Shown piece after piece: positions 26,177 through 34,152 of a stretch of 64,000 nt of DNA (its first letter is position 1; each line of letters begins with the position of its first letter). A program made the position numbers and the translations under genes. The stretch is taken from NCBI GenBank assembly GCA_964483155.1, contig CAZAAC010000005.1:1-64000 (forward strand). The letters run 5' to 3'. The notes below the pieces were generated by a model. That model was not told where the DNA came from, made no database searches, and saw only the letters and a program-made list of their open reading frames with translations. This DNA comes from JAAYYM01 sp964483155. GTDB lineage: Bacteria; Bacillota; Clostridia; Lachnospirales; Lachnospiraceae.

Positions 26177-27385
26177 TTAATATCTGGAAAATTTACGAAG
26201 TACGGGAAGTAGCTCTTGCAGTACTTTTATCGTATATTCAAGTTCCTCTTCTGTTGTTTCTACAGAAAAGCTGAATCGAATCGTAGACTCTGATAATTCT
26301 TTCGGCAATCCAATTGCTGTAAGGGTTTGACTTACTGCAGGTTTGTTGGATGCGCAGGCTGATCCTGCGGACACATATATTTGCTTGTCCTCCAGCGCAT
26401 GTAGCAGCACTTCACTTCTAATTCCCCTAAACGTAGCACTTACGATATGTGGTGCCGTTTCTTCCATAAAACATTGAAATTCCGAAACACCAGTAATGAA
26501 TGATTCCTCAACTCTTTTTTTTGAAAATCCATTAATCGTTACATCTTCTAAATGAAGTAATTCATAAATAAACTTTTCTTTCAATTGATATAATTTTGCG
26601 ATTTTCTTATCAAAGTCTGTGTATATTTCTTCTGTTGCTTTCCCCAATCCTGCTATTCCCGGAACATTCTCAGTACCAGACCGAAGTCCTTTTTGTTGCC
26701 CCCCACCAAATTGAATAGGGTGAATTTTCACCTTCTCGTTTATATACAGTGCACCAACTCCTTTGGGACCATGTATCTTGTGTCCGCTCAGGGAATACAT
26801 ATCAACACCAATCCGTTTTGGATATATCCGGCACTTGCCAAAGCCCTGCACGCCATCAACATGAAACGCAACAGCCGGATTCTTACCTTTAATCCGTTTT
26901 GCGATTTCTTCGATTGATTGCACTGTCCCTATTTCATTATTCACATGCATGATAGATACAAGGATTGTCTCATCTGTGACTGCCTTTTCCAACTGCTCCA
27001 TGTTGATTTTTCCAGTCACATCAGTATCGATATAGGTAACGTCAAATCCTTGCTCTCTCAGGTATTTCATCGGTTCCAGCACAGCAGGATGCTCTGTTCG
27101 GTTTGTAATCAAGTGCTTTCCTGCCCTTTTATTTGCCACTGCGTAACCGATAATCGCCAGATTATCTGATTCGGTTCCTCCTGAAGTAAAATAAATTTCT
27201 TTTTCATTTACCTTCAAATGTTCCGCTATTATTTTTTTTGCTTTTTTTACTCGATTTTCGGCCGCAATCCCTATCATGTGCATACTCGATGGATTTCCAT
27301 AATCCTTATCCATCACGTCTGACATGATCTCTCTTACACTTTCAAAACATCTTGTTGTTGCTGCATTATCCAAATATACTGCCAT
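26177..27385 (-). CDS. Cysteine desulfurase, NifS/IscS family
   Basis: About 402 residues, PLP-dependent. It has AVYLDNAATTRC at the N-terminus, the Lys in SLSGHKIHGPKGVGALY (Schiff base, near residue 200), and SAGSACASNKP with the active Cys near residue 325 and a longer Cys loop of the NifS type. It releases sulfur from cysteine as an enzyme persulfide. With thiI 1 kb away it most likely supplies s4U synthesis, like Bacillus NifZ. The ATG at 27385 with AAAGAGGAATTG is preferred; the ATG at 27427 overlaps rsmE. Confidence 0.92.
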   Translation of the reverse strand: MAVYLDNAATTRCFESVREIMSDVMDKDYGNPSSMHMIGIAAENRVKKAKKIIAEHLKVNEKEIYFTSGGTESDNLAIIGYAVANKRAGKHLITNRTEHPAVLEPMKYLREQGFDVTYIDTDVTGKINMEQLEKAVTDETILVSIMHVNNEIGTVQSIEEIAKRIKGKNPAVAFHVDGVQGFGKCRIYPKRIGVDMYSLSGHKIHGPKGVGALYINEKVKIHPIQFGGGQQKGLRSGTENVPGIAGLGKATEEIYTDFDKKIAKLYQLKEKFIYELLHLEDVTINGFSKKRVEESFITGVSEFQCFMEETAPHIVSATFRGIRSEVLLHALEDKQIYVSAGSACASNKPAVSQTLTAIGLPKELSESTIRFSFSVETTEEELEYTIKVLQELLPVLRKFSRY

Positions 27386-27399
27386 TTCAATTCCTCTTT

Positions 27400-28146
27400 T
27401 TACATTTCTAGTTGATACATAATCCATGATAACACTGTGAAACCAGCTGTTTCTGTTCTGAGGATTCTATGTCCTAATGTAATAGGGCAAAATCCATGTG
27501 CGGTTGCAAGTGTAACTTCTCCTTCTTCAAAGCCGCCCTCGGGACCAATCCATATTGCAATCGTCTGATTCGGCTGTAATTTTTCAATAATACTCTTTGT
27601 AATGCTCATTCCTCCACTGTCTGCAAGTTCGTATGGAATAATCTTTATCGTAAACTCTTTACAGTATTCCAAAGCTTCCTTAACTGTCTTCACACCAGTA
27701 ACCTCTGGGATAATCATACGTTTTGATTGCTTGGCCGCTGATTCTGCAATCGCATTCCATCTTGCAAGTTTATTACTTTCTTTTTTTGCATCCAGCTTTA
27801 CCACGGATCGCTTTGTTGCAAGTGGAATAATTTGATACACGCCGAGTTCAACTGCCTTTTGAATAATCAGTTCCATCTTATCATTCTTTGGTAATCCTTG
27901 AAATAAAAACACTTTTGAAGGCAATTCAATGCCACACTCTTTCATAAAAAGAAGTCTGCAGATAACCTCATCTTCTTCAATTTTTTCAATACTACATCTA
28001 TATTCCAAATCATCCACGCCATCTCTTATTGCGATTTCCTCACCGATTTTAAGACGAAGCACATTTTTTATGTGATTTACATCCGTACCTGTAATTATAA
28101 TCACCTTATCATTCATCTGTTCTTTTTCCACAAAAAATTGATGCAT
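27400..28146 (-). CDS. rsmE: 16S rRNA (uracil(1498)-N(3))-methyltransferase
   Basis: A 248-residue SPOUT methyltransferase with an N-terminal PUA-like domain (MHQFFVEK, HIKNVLRLKIGE) and the C-terminal knot: WIGPEGGFEEGEV and LGHRILRTETAG, both diagnostic of RsmE. It methylates U1498 in the small-subunit rRNA. It lies 72 bp after prmA, the usual prmA-rsmE pair, with TTGGGGAG upstream of the ATG. Confidence 0.94.
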   Translation of the reverse strand: MHQFFVEKEQMNDKVIIITGTDVNHIKNVLRLKIGEEIAIRDGVDDLEYRCSIEKIEEDEVICRLLFMKECGIELPSKVFLFQGLPKNDKMELIIQKAVELGVYQIIPLATKRSVVKLDAKKESNKLARWNAIAESAAKQSKRMIIPEVTGVKTVKEALEYCKEFTIKIIPYELADSGGMSITKSIIEKLQPNQTIAIWIGPEGGFEEGEVTLATAHGFCPITLGHRILRTETAGFTVLSWIMYQLEM

Positions 28147-28218
28147 ATCTTACTCCCCAAATTTCCTTCCAATAGCATTTTCCCGACGTACATTTTTTCT
28201 AATGCACATTGTTCTGTC

Positions 28219-29172
28219 CTATTTTTTTTGCGCTGTCACCGAAACCCATTCCCCTTGATATGTCACTTCCAATATTTCCATCCCAGCTGCCTTAACTGCA
28301 CTCACGACCTTCTCTTCTTTTTCATCAATAATACCAGAGGTAATATAAATACCACCTGATTTTAATTGATTCATTATAACGGGTGTCAATGGTACCAACA
28401 CCTCCGCCAGTATATTTGCGACTACAATGTCATACTTATTATAACCAACTCTGTCCTGTGTTGCTTTATCATCTATAATATTTCCGATTAACAATTCAAA
28501 GTCTGCGTCCTTGAGATCATTTTCTTCCATATTATCTTTTACGGCATCTACTGTACAAATATCCAGATCTGTTCCAATTGCTGCTTTTGCACCAAATTTA
28601 AATGCCAATAATGATAATATTCCGCTCCCTGTTCCTACATCCAGTAACACTGTCTTTTCTGTGACATACTTACGAAGTTGTCTAATACAGAGTTGTGTTG
28701 TCTCATGCATCCCTGTCCCAAAAGCTGTTCCTGGATCAATATGTATAATCATTTTACTGCTATCTTCTTCCTTTACTTCCTCCCATGACGGAATAATCAG
28801 AATATCATCCACATAAAACTGCTTAAAATATTGCTTCCAGTTATTGATATAATCCTCTTCCTTCATTTGTGTTTTTGTAATAGTACACTCCCCTATATCC
28901 ATAAAATTGCGCAGTTCCTTTAGTCCAGCCTGGGCAACTTTGAGAATTTCACCATCATCTGTTGCTGCCTCCAAATAAAAACTCAGGTAAGCAACACCGT
29001 CATTTTCTCCATAAGCCGGTAAAATATCAACAAACATCAATTCTTTGTCCGCTTCTGTAAGTGGTACCTTATCTACGATCTCTACACCTTCTATCCCTGC
29101 ATCTGCCAATGTGCTAATCACAATATCTTCTGCTTCAGCCAACGTCTTAAGTGTATATTTATTATATTGCAT
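28219..29172 (-). CDS. prmA: Ribosomal protein L11 methyltransferase
   Basis: A 317-residue protein. The N-terminal substrate-recognition domain is followed by the SAM-binding domain with DPGTAFGTGMHETTQLC, LDVGTGSGILSLLAF near residue 182 and VANILAEVL (the NIL motif near residue 250). It trimethylates L11 before ribosome assembly. It forms the common prmA-rsmE pair, read from the promoter at 29255-29283. AAAGGGAG precedes the ATG. Confidence 0.94.
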   Translation of the reverse strand: MQYNKYTLKTLAEAEDIVISTLADAGIEGVEIVDKVPLTEADKELMFVDILPAYGENDGVAYLSFYLEAATDDGEILKVAQAGLKELRNFMDIGECTITKTQMKEEDYINNWKQYFKQFYVDDILIIPSWEEVKEEDSSKMIIHIDPGTAFGTGMHETTQLCIRQLRKYVTEKTVLLDVGTGSGILSLLAFKFGAKAAIGTDLDICTVDAVKDNMEENDLKDADFELLIGNIIDDKATQDRVGYNKYDIVVANILAEVLVPLTPVIMNQLKSGGIYITSGIIDEKEEKVVSAVKAAGMEILEVTYQGEWVSVTAQKK

Positions 29173-29254
29173 CTCTTTCTCCCTTTATCATTCGACCGCA
29201 TTTATCATGCAATCTAACATACTGATTCCTTGTGAATTACTTAACATAGTGTAT

Positions 29255-29283
29255 AGTATAACACGAGACAAACTGCATGACAA
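29255..29283 (-). promoter_or_regulatory. Promoter of prmA-rsmE-cysteine desulfurase
   Basis: Minus strand: -35 TTGTCA (29283-29278), 17-bp spacer, -10 TATACT (29260-29255). It lies 83 bases before the prmA start. Confidence 0.65.
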
Positions 29284-29304
29284 CGATTTATCAGCAAGCA
29301 TATA

Positions 29305-29334
29305 TTGTACAGTTTCTGCCATATGTGTTACAAT
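29305..29334 (+). promoter_or_regulatory. Possible promoter of manC
   Basis: TTGTAC (29305-29310), 18-bp spacer, TACAAT (29329-29334), 42 bases before the manC ATG. The -35 is a 4/6 match, so the call is moderate. Confidence 0.45.
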
Positions 29335-29376
29335 AATAGCGGATTAAAAATTTAACAGAGAGGACATTATACTCTT

Positions 29377-30447
29377 ATGAAAAAAACAGCCCTTATTATG
29401 GCCGGTGGTCGCGGTGAGCGCTTTTGGCCCAAAAGTCGCAGAAATATGCCAAAACAATTTTTATCTCTCACTGATGATGGTAAAACAATGATTCAATTAA
29501 CTGTTGAACGAATATTACCCATTGTTGATATGCAGGATATCTATATCTCTACGAATAAGGATTATGCACCTTTGGTTGCGGAACAACTTCCAGATATCCC
29601 AAAAGAAAATATTCTATGTGAACCTATTGGCAGAAACACTGCACCCTGTATAGCGCTCGGTGCCGCACATATAGTAAAAAAATATGAAGATGCCATTATG
29701 ATTGTTCTTCCATCTGACCATTTGATAAAATACAATAAAATGTTTCTATCAGCACTCAGAGAAGGCAGCCAGTTGGCAGAGGAAAAAAGTAGCCTTGTTA
29801 CGATTGGAATCGCACCCGATTATCCAGAAACGGGGTATGGATATATTAAATTTAAGGGAGATGTTTGCATTGGAACAGCTTTCGAAGTAGATGGTTTTGT
29901 AGAAAAACCGACACTGGAGCTCGCAAAAGAATACTTGGCGAGTGATGAGTATCTTTGGAACAGTGGTATGTTTCTTTGGAAAGCCACTACGATACTGAGT
30001 CGCTTTAAGCAATTGCTCCCGGATGCTTATGATTGTTTAATGGAAATTAAAGATGCCATCGGCACTTCAATGGAAGCAGAGGTATTAAATAGGATATTCC
30101 CTACTTTTCCTTCTATATCAATTGATTATGGCATTATGGAAAAATCAAAAAACATCTTTACGATTCCTGGTACCTTTGGGTGGGATGATGTTGGTTCTTG
30201 GCTCTCCTTAGGACGTATCAGAACAACAAATGAAAATGGCAACATTATTAATGGTAATGTGCTCAGTATCAATACTGATAACTGTATTATTGAAGGCAGT
30301 GACAAATTAATAGCCACTATTGGTCTTGAAGATTTGATTATTGTTGACACTGAAGATGCTATTCTGATTTGTGACAAGACGAAAACAAATGATATTAAAA
30401 AAGTACTTGAAAACCTAAAGATATGTAATCGAAATGAATATTTGTAA
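29377..30447 (+). CDS. manC: Mannose-1-phosphate guanylyltransferase
   Basis: A 356-residue nucleotidyltransferase without the C-terminal isomerase domain of bifunctional ManC/AlgA. It has the pyrophosphorylase signature ALIMAGGRGERFWPKSR, PKQFLSL, EPIGRNTAPCIALGA, VLPSDHLI and VEKPTLELA. It makes GDP-mannose from mannose-1-phosphate and GTP, feeding mannosylation and the GDP-fucose route needed by the GT11 enzyme at 82. AGAGAGG before the ATG. A LuxR-type regulator follows 61 bp downstream on the same strand. Confidence 0.9.
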   Translation: MKKTALIMAGGRGERFWPKSRRNMPKQFLSLTDDGKTMIQLTVERILPIVDMQDIYISTNKDYAPLVAEQLPDIPKENILCEPIGRNTAPCIALGAAHIVKKYEDAIMIVLPSDHLIKYNKMFLSALREGSQLAEEKSSLVTIGIAPDYPETGYGYIKFKGDVCIGTAFEVDGFVEKPTLELAKEYLASDEYLWNSGMFLWKATTILSRFKQLLPDAYDCLMEIKDAIGTSMEAEVLNRIFPTFPSISIDYGIMEKSKNIFTIPGTFGWDDVGSWLSLGRIRTTNENGNIINGNVLSINTDNCIIEGSDKLIATIGLEDLIIVDTEDAILICDKTKTNDIKKVLENLKICNRNEYL

Positions 30448-30508
30448 GCAATCATCGAGGTCATGGATTAGAATTGAATTTGATAAATGATCAGGAGTAA
30501 CTAGCAGA

Positions 30509-32896
30509 ATGAAGTCAGATTATTTGGTACCCAATAATGAATTTAACAAGAATATTGATTATGCAATAGGAAAATATAAAGTAGTATTCATTTCGGCTAC
30601 AATTGGTTCTGGTAAAACAGTGGCTGTTCAAAACTGGATTCGTACATATTGTGGTAAGTATCAAGAACTAAGCTTTACAGATAAGGAAAGCTTTCTTTTG
30701 TTGATAAAAAAAATGGTTGCTACAGCTGATCATATGTTATATATCATTCCAAATCTGCAAAGACTTTATGGGGATGCTTCGTGCTTAGAGTTGCTTGCTG
30801 ACTGTATACAAAATGCAAGAGGACATTGTTGTTTTCTGATTACAAGTCGTGCATCCATGCCAGTACAGCTACAACGTTTTATTGTTACAAAACAGGCAAA
30901 GGTGTTTGGGAAAGAATTACTTCGCTTTTCTATAGAAATGACGGCAACATATTTAAATCAGTGTGGCATTGAGGTAGAGTATGAAAATAAAAAAGAAATT
31001 CATAGTCTAACAAAAGGTTACCCCCTTTTACTTGCAAATTTGTGTAGTTATCTTGAGACAGGAGAAAAACTAAATAGCGAATTAATCTATCGTGTTAAAA
31101 CAGATTTTTTTGCTTATCTGGATAAAGAAGTATTTCAAATGCTTTGTGAAGAGGACAAATTGTTTATGATAAAACTTTCTCTGATCAAGCAAGATGCGCG
31201 CTTATTTTCAAATGAAGTCATGTGCGTAGCTGTGGGTTCAAAAGATATTTCCAAACAGCTTTCTCGCCTTTGTGCTATTGGAAGATTCCTTATGGAAAAG
31301 GAACCAGGAAAATATCGGATTATTAATTTGTTTGTTCAATTTCTAACTGCTAGGCAAACACATTATCTTTCACAAGCAGAGATAATAGTAATATATAAGA
31401 GATTAGGCGCATATTTTGAAGAAAAAGATGATATCTATCATTCTGTTTATTACTATAAGCAGGCCGGAGAAATTGATAAAGTCGCAGACCTTCTTATATA
31501 TAACATACGCGAAAAAGCGGTAGGTGCAGCGCAGTATTATGAATTAGCACCATACTATATGTCATTGCCAGAAAATACCATCTTGCAATCACCCGCCTTA
31601 ATTAGCGGCATGTCTATGCTATATTCATTGCTTTGCGATATTGAGAAGAGTGAGAAGTATTTTTCTCTCTTAGAGCAGATGTTTAAAAGATGCAAAAAGG
31701 GAACAGAGGAATATTCTGAAATTTGCCGTTATAGGATGTATCTACTCATTTCATTGCCGCATAGTGGTACCATTAAACTTGCTAAATATATTTTGGATAC
31801 TGCCGTAACTATGAAAAGTAATAATTATACATTGCAACCAATAAGTGTTACGGGCAATATGCCAAGTCTGATGAATGGTGGAAAAGATTTTTGTAATTGG
31901 GCAAGACATGATAGATTATTATATGGTGTTCTTGCCGAGTCAATTGAACATGTCCTAAAAAGACAGGGGTATGGAATACCAGATATCGGCATGGGTGAAT
32001 CTGTTTATGAAAAGAATCTTTTCAATGAAGCCTTCTTATTGCTTTCTTCTGGCATTGCAAAAGTCGAAGTAGGTGGAACCATCGAATTGTATTTTGCAGG
32101 ACAGGGTGTTTTCATCAGACTATTGATGGCACAGGGAAAATGGGAGGAGGCCTTGCGTATAATTGCAGGTCTTGAAAAACGTTTTATCAATCAGAATGCA
32201 ACACATTTGATTCCGAACCTTCATGCTTTTTATGTCAGAATTAAGATGTATATGGGTAAGGAATTAGAAAAGTCCAGATGGCTGACTAATGATGCACCAG
32301 ACGAAGTCGTCGCCTTTAGAATTAGTGATCGCTTCTTGTATTTAACGAAGGTACGCATTCTGATTTCAGAATTAAGATATCAGGAAGCAATTGTATTGTT
32401 AGATAAAATTTATTCTTATGCGTTTTCCTATAACAGGTCATATATTGTAATGGAAACGATGTTGTTAAAATCTATTGTCCTATATCGGATGCAAGATGAA
32501 CACTATATTTCTCTTTTTTCAACAGTACTAAAAAAAGCAAAAAGTTATGGGTTTATTAGAATTATTGCCGATGAAGGTGCAGCAGTATGGGATTTAATAA
32601 AAGAATGGAAACCTTCTGATGCATATATAAAAGAACTGAAGAATGCCGTTGAAAAGCAAATGCTTTTGTACCCAGATTATTTACAAATGAGGAAAAAAGA
32701 AAACATTGTTCTTTCAAGCTATGAGTTGTCAGTATTACATTTTCTAGAAAATGGAATGTCCAATTTGGATATTTCCGAAGTCATGGCAATTAGCGTGCAT
32801 ACAGTAAAATATCATTTGGGAAATATATATCAAAAACTAGATGTCAAGAGCAGAACAATGGCAATCAAAGCTGCCAGAGAATATGAATTGATATAA
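30509..32896 (+). CDS. LuxR-family regulator with AAA-type ATPase domain (MalT/LAL-like)
   Basis: A 795-residue protein. An N-terminal ATPase has a Walker A-like ATIGSGKT near residue 35, where the first Gly is replaced, and a Walker B region CFLITSRA. A long helical TPR-like middle follows (residues 300-700). The C-terminal LuxR helix-turn-helix (about residues 730-790) has LSSYELSVLHFLENGMSN and VHTVKYHLGNIYQKLDV. Such regulators sense a ligand or protein through the middle domain. The target is not known; the flanking manC and lipoprotein genes are candidates. AGGAG lies 9-10 bases before the ATG. Confidence 0.82.
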   Translation: MKSDYLVPNNEFNKNIDYAIGKYKVVFISATIGSGKTVAVQNWIRTYCGKYQELSFTDKESFLLLIKKMVATADHMLYIIPNLQRLYGDASCLELLADCIQNARGHCCFLITSRASMPVQLQRFIVTKQAKVFGKELLRFSIEMTATYLNQCGIEVEYENKKEIHSLTKGYPLLLANLCSYLETGEKLNSELIYRVKTDFFAYLDKEVFQMLCEEDKLFMIKLSLIKQDARLFSNEVMCVAVGSKDISKQLSRLCAIGRFLMEKEPGKYRIINLFVQFLTARQTHYLSQAEIIVIYKRLGAYFEEKDDIYHSVYYYKQAGEIDKVADLLIYNIREKAVGAAQYYELAPYYMSLPENTILQSPALISGMSMLYSLLCDIEKSEKYFSLLEQMFKRCKKGTEEYSEICRYRMYLLISLPHSGTIKLAKYILDTAVTMKSNNYTLQPISVTGNMPSLMNGGKDFCNWARHDRLLYGVLAESIEHVLKRQGYGIPDIGMGESVYEKNLFNEAFLLLSSGIAKVEVGGTIELYFAGQGVFIRLLMAQGKWEEALRIIAGLEKRFINQNATHLIPNLHAFYVRIKMYMGKELEKSRWLTNDAPDEVVAFRISDRFLYLTKVRILISELRYQEAIVLLDKIYSYAFSYNRSYIVMETMLLKSIVLYRMQDEHYISLFSTVLKKAKSYGFIRIIADEGAAVWDLIKEWKPSDAYIKELKNAVEKQMLLYPDYLQMRKKENIVLSSYELSVLHFLENGMSNLDISEVMAISVHTVKYHLGNIYQKLDVKSRTMAIKAAREYELI

Positions 32897-32899
32897 AAT

Positions 32900-32924
32900 G
32901 AGGCAGAGCTAAATGCTCTGCCTC
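32900..32924. terminator. Hairpin between convergent genes
   Basis: A perfect 10-bp stem (32900-32909 with 32915-32924, GAGGCAGAGC and its complement) and a 5-base loop. On the minus strand it is followed by ATTTTATAT, a fair U tract, so it should end the lipoprotein transcript. On the plus strand it sits 3 bases after the LuxR-type stop but has no T run. Confidence 0.65.
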
Positions 32925-32942
32925 TCGTAAAATATTGCTATA

Positions 32943-33431
32943 TTACTCTTCTACATAAGGTGTTAGTTCTACAACACTTCCGTCTTCTACACCTGTTAAT
33001 GTTAATGTTACTTCATTTTCAAATGTAACATAGTAAGAAATCACTTCTTCAGCATCCGTAAACTGAATTGAAAGACAGGTATTATCGCCATCTGTTACAA
33101 GTGAATAGCTTCCTGTAACATCTTGTTCTTCATTTACCCAATATCCTTCGAAAGAGCCATCTGCATAGAATCCGTAGATATCACCAACGCTATCAATCCA
33201 AACTCCTTCCATAGAAGAAGTGATATCTGCGATACCATCTTCATCCACTACAACTTCCTCTTCTACAGCTTCTTCTTCTGCAACTTCCTCTTCTGCAACT
33301 TCCTCTTCTGCAACTGCTTCTTCAACAACTGCTTCTTCAACAGGTGCTGCTTCTTCTGCTTTACCACAACCTGCCATCATTACACCGGTCATTGCCGCTA
33401 CCATTAAAATGGTAATTAACTTCTTTTTCAT
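32943..33431 (-). CDS. Acidic repeat-containing lipoprotein
   Basis: A 162-residue protein. A short signal peptide ends in MMAGC, so Cys22 would be lipidated. A linker of about 40 residues is made of Val/Ala/Glu repeats (EEEVA type), then a 90-residue domain with repeated IxDxxGxxYxF-like strands (VWIDSVGDIYGFYADGSFEG) that looks like a small lipocalin- or beta-barrel-type fold. No family is recognised. The coding DNA of the linker has two perfect 15-bp units (33281-33310) and degenerate copies beside them. AGGAGG precedes the ATG. It is divergent from 33687 with paired operators between. Confidence 0.72.
   Translation of the reverse strand: MKKKLITILMVAAMTGVMMAGCGKAEEAAPVEEAVVEEAVAEEEVAEEEVAEEEAVEEEVVVDEDGIADITSSMEGVWIDSVGDIYGFYADGSFEGYWVNEEQDVTGSYSLVTDGDNTCLSIQFTDAEEVISYYVTFENEVTLTLTGVEDGSVVELTPYVEE
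33281..33325. repeat. 15-bp tandem repeat coding for the acidic linker
   Basis: CAACTTCCTCTTCTG is present twice in tandem (33281-33295 and 33296-33310), followed by a diverged copy (33311-33325). It encodes the EEEVA repeats of the lipoprotein and could vary in number by slippage, always in frame. Confidence 0.7.
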
Positions 33432-33502
33432 AATTCATTTCCTCCTAAAAAATAATTTTTTTTGCTAAATAATATTATTCCGAATCGGAACTAGCAAAAT
33501 GT

Positions 33503-33531
33503 AGTATATCATCAAATAAAAACCCTGTCAC
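33503..33531 (-). promoter_or_regulatory. Promoter of the lipoprotein gene
   Basis: Minus strand: -35 GTGACA (33531-33526), 17-bp spacer, -10 TATACT (33508-33503). The -35 touches the palindromic site at 33530-33547. Confidence 0.65.
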
Positions 33532-33547
33532 TAGACAAACGTCTAGT
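33530..33547. promoter_or_regulatory. 18-bp palindromic operator-like site, copy 1
   Basis: ACTAGAC, spacer AAAC, GTCTAGT. The arms are perfect 7-bp complements. It overlaps the -35 of the lipoprotein promoter by two bases. The size and symmetry resemble TetR-family operators. Confidence 0.65.
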
Positions 33548-33597
33548 TTGCTTTTCAATCATTATATTGTGATATGAAAATGTATCTTCAAATTAGA

Positions 33598-33615
33598 ACT
33601 AGACGTTTGTCTAGT
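33598..33615. promoter_or_regulatory. 18-bp palindromic operator-like site, copy 2
   Basis: ACTAGAC, spacer GTTT, GTCTAGT: the exact reverse complement of the site at 33530-33547, 50 bp away. It lies over the -35 region of the plus-strand promoter, whose extended -10 is TTGCTACAAT at 33633-33642. Confidence 0.65.
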
Positions 33616-33632
33616 GCAATACAAGGATGCTC

Positions 33633-33642
33633 TTGCTACAAT
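33633..33642 (+). promoter_or_regulatory. Extended -10 of the unknown gene at 33687
   Basis: TGC followed by TACAAT (33637-33642), with no good -35; operator copy 2 occupies that position. The transcript would begin about 38 bases before the ATG. Confidence 0.5.
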
Positions 33643-33686
33643 ATCTATTATGAAAAGTCTAATAGAACTATAGGAGGAAGAAAGAT

Positions 33687-34094
33687 ATGGGTATTTTTAG
33701 TAAACTTGCTGATACAAGCAAAAAGATGTGCAAAATGTATGACAAAGTGAAAATGAGTAAAAAGCTCACTTATGATGAACTCTTTGAAATTATGAAGGAA
33801 GGAACCTACCCTTTAGGGGAACCCGAAATAAATGGTTCAGGTTTTATGCGTGCGATTAGATTTCAAGCAACAGGAAAATATCAGGTTATGGTAGCAATTA
33901 CTTCCACAACAATTACGATATCAAGCAGTTATTCTGGTGTGGGCGGATTTGCAAAGGAATTAGTAGGTGATGCTGTTACAGATGGCTGGTATAGTGGTTT
34001 AAACAAAGAAAATCTAGATGGGAATGAGGCAGTTGAGGCTGTAGGCAAAGAAATAGCCAGACTACTCCAGGCAAAAGGACTATTGGCAGAATAA
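33687..34094 (+). CDS. Conserved-looking protein of unknown function
   Basis: A 135-residue protein with an excellent ribosome binding site (TAGGAGGAAG, 8 bases from the ATG), so it is real. The N-terminus is basic and amphipathic (MGIFSKLADTSKKMCKMYDKVKMSKK), followed by a mixed alpha/beta region (GFMRAIRFQATGKYQVMVAIT, ISSSYSG) and a helix-rich C-terminus. No signal peptide or membrane segment is clear. I do not recognise the family. It shares twin operators with the divergent lipoprotein, so the two are probably controlled by the same regulator, perhaps a response to envelope stress; that is a guess. Confidence 0.75.
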   Translation: MGIFSKLADTSKKMCKMYDKVKMSKKLTYDELFEIMKEGTYPLGEPEINGSGFMRAIRFQATGKYQVMVAITSTTITISSSYSGVGGFAKELVGDAVTDGWYSGLNKENLDGNEAVEAVGKEIARLLQAKGLLAE

Positions 34095-34107
34095 TTATTA
34101 TTTTCTA

Positions 34108-34144
34108 CGGGGGCTTTTGTAGCATAAAACAAAAGCTCCTCGTA
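34108..34144. terminator. Hairpin between convergent genes
   Basis: Stem 34108-34121 with 34130-34144 (one bulge), 8-base loop. It follows the stop of the unknown gene by 14 bases and sits 9 bases past the end of ecfT on the other strand. The T tract is weak on both strands. Confidence 0.45.
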
Positions 34145-34152
34145 TCAATCTA

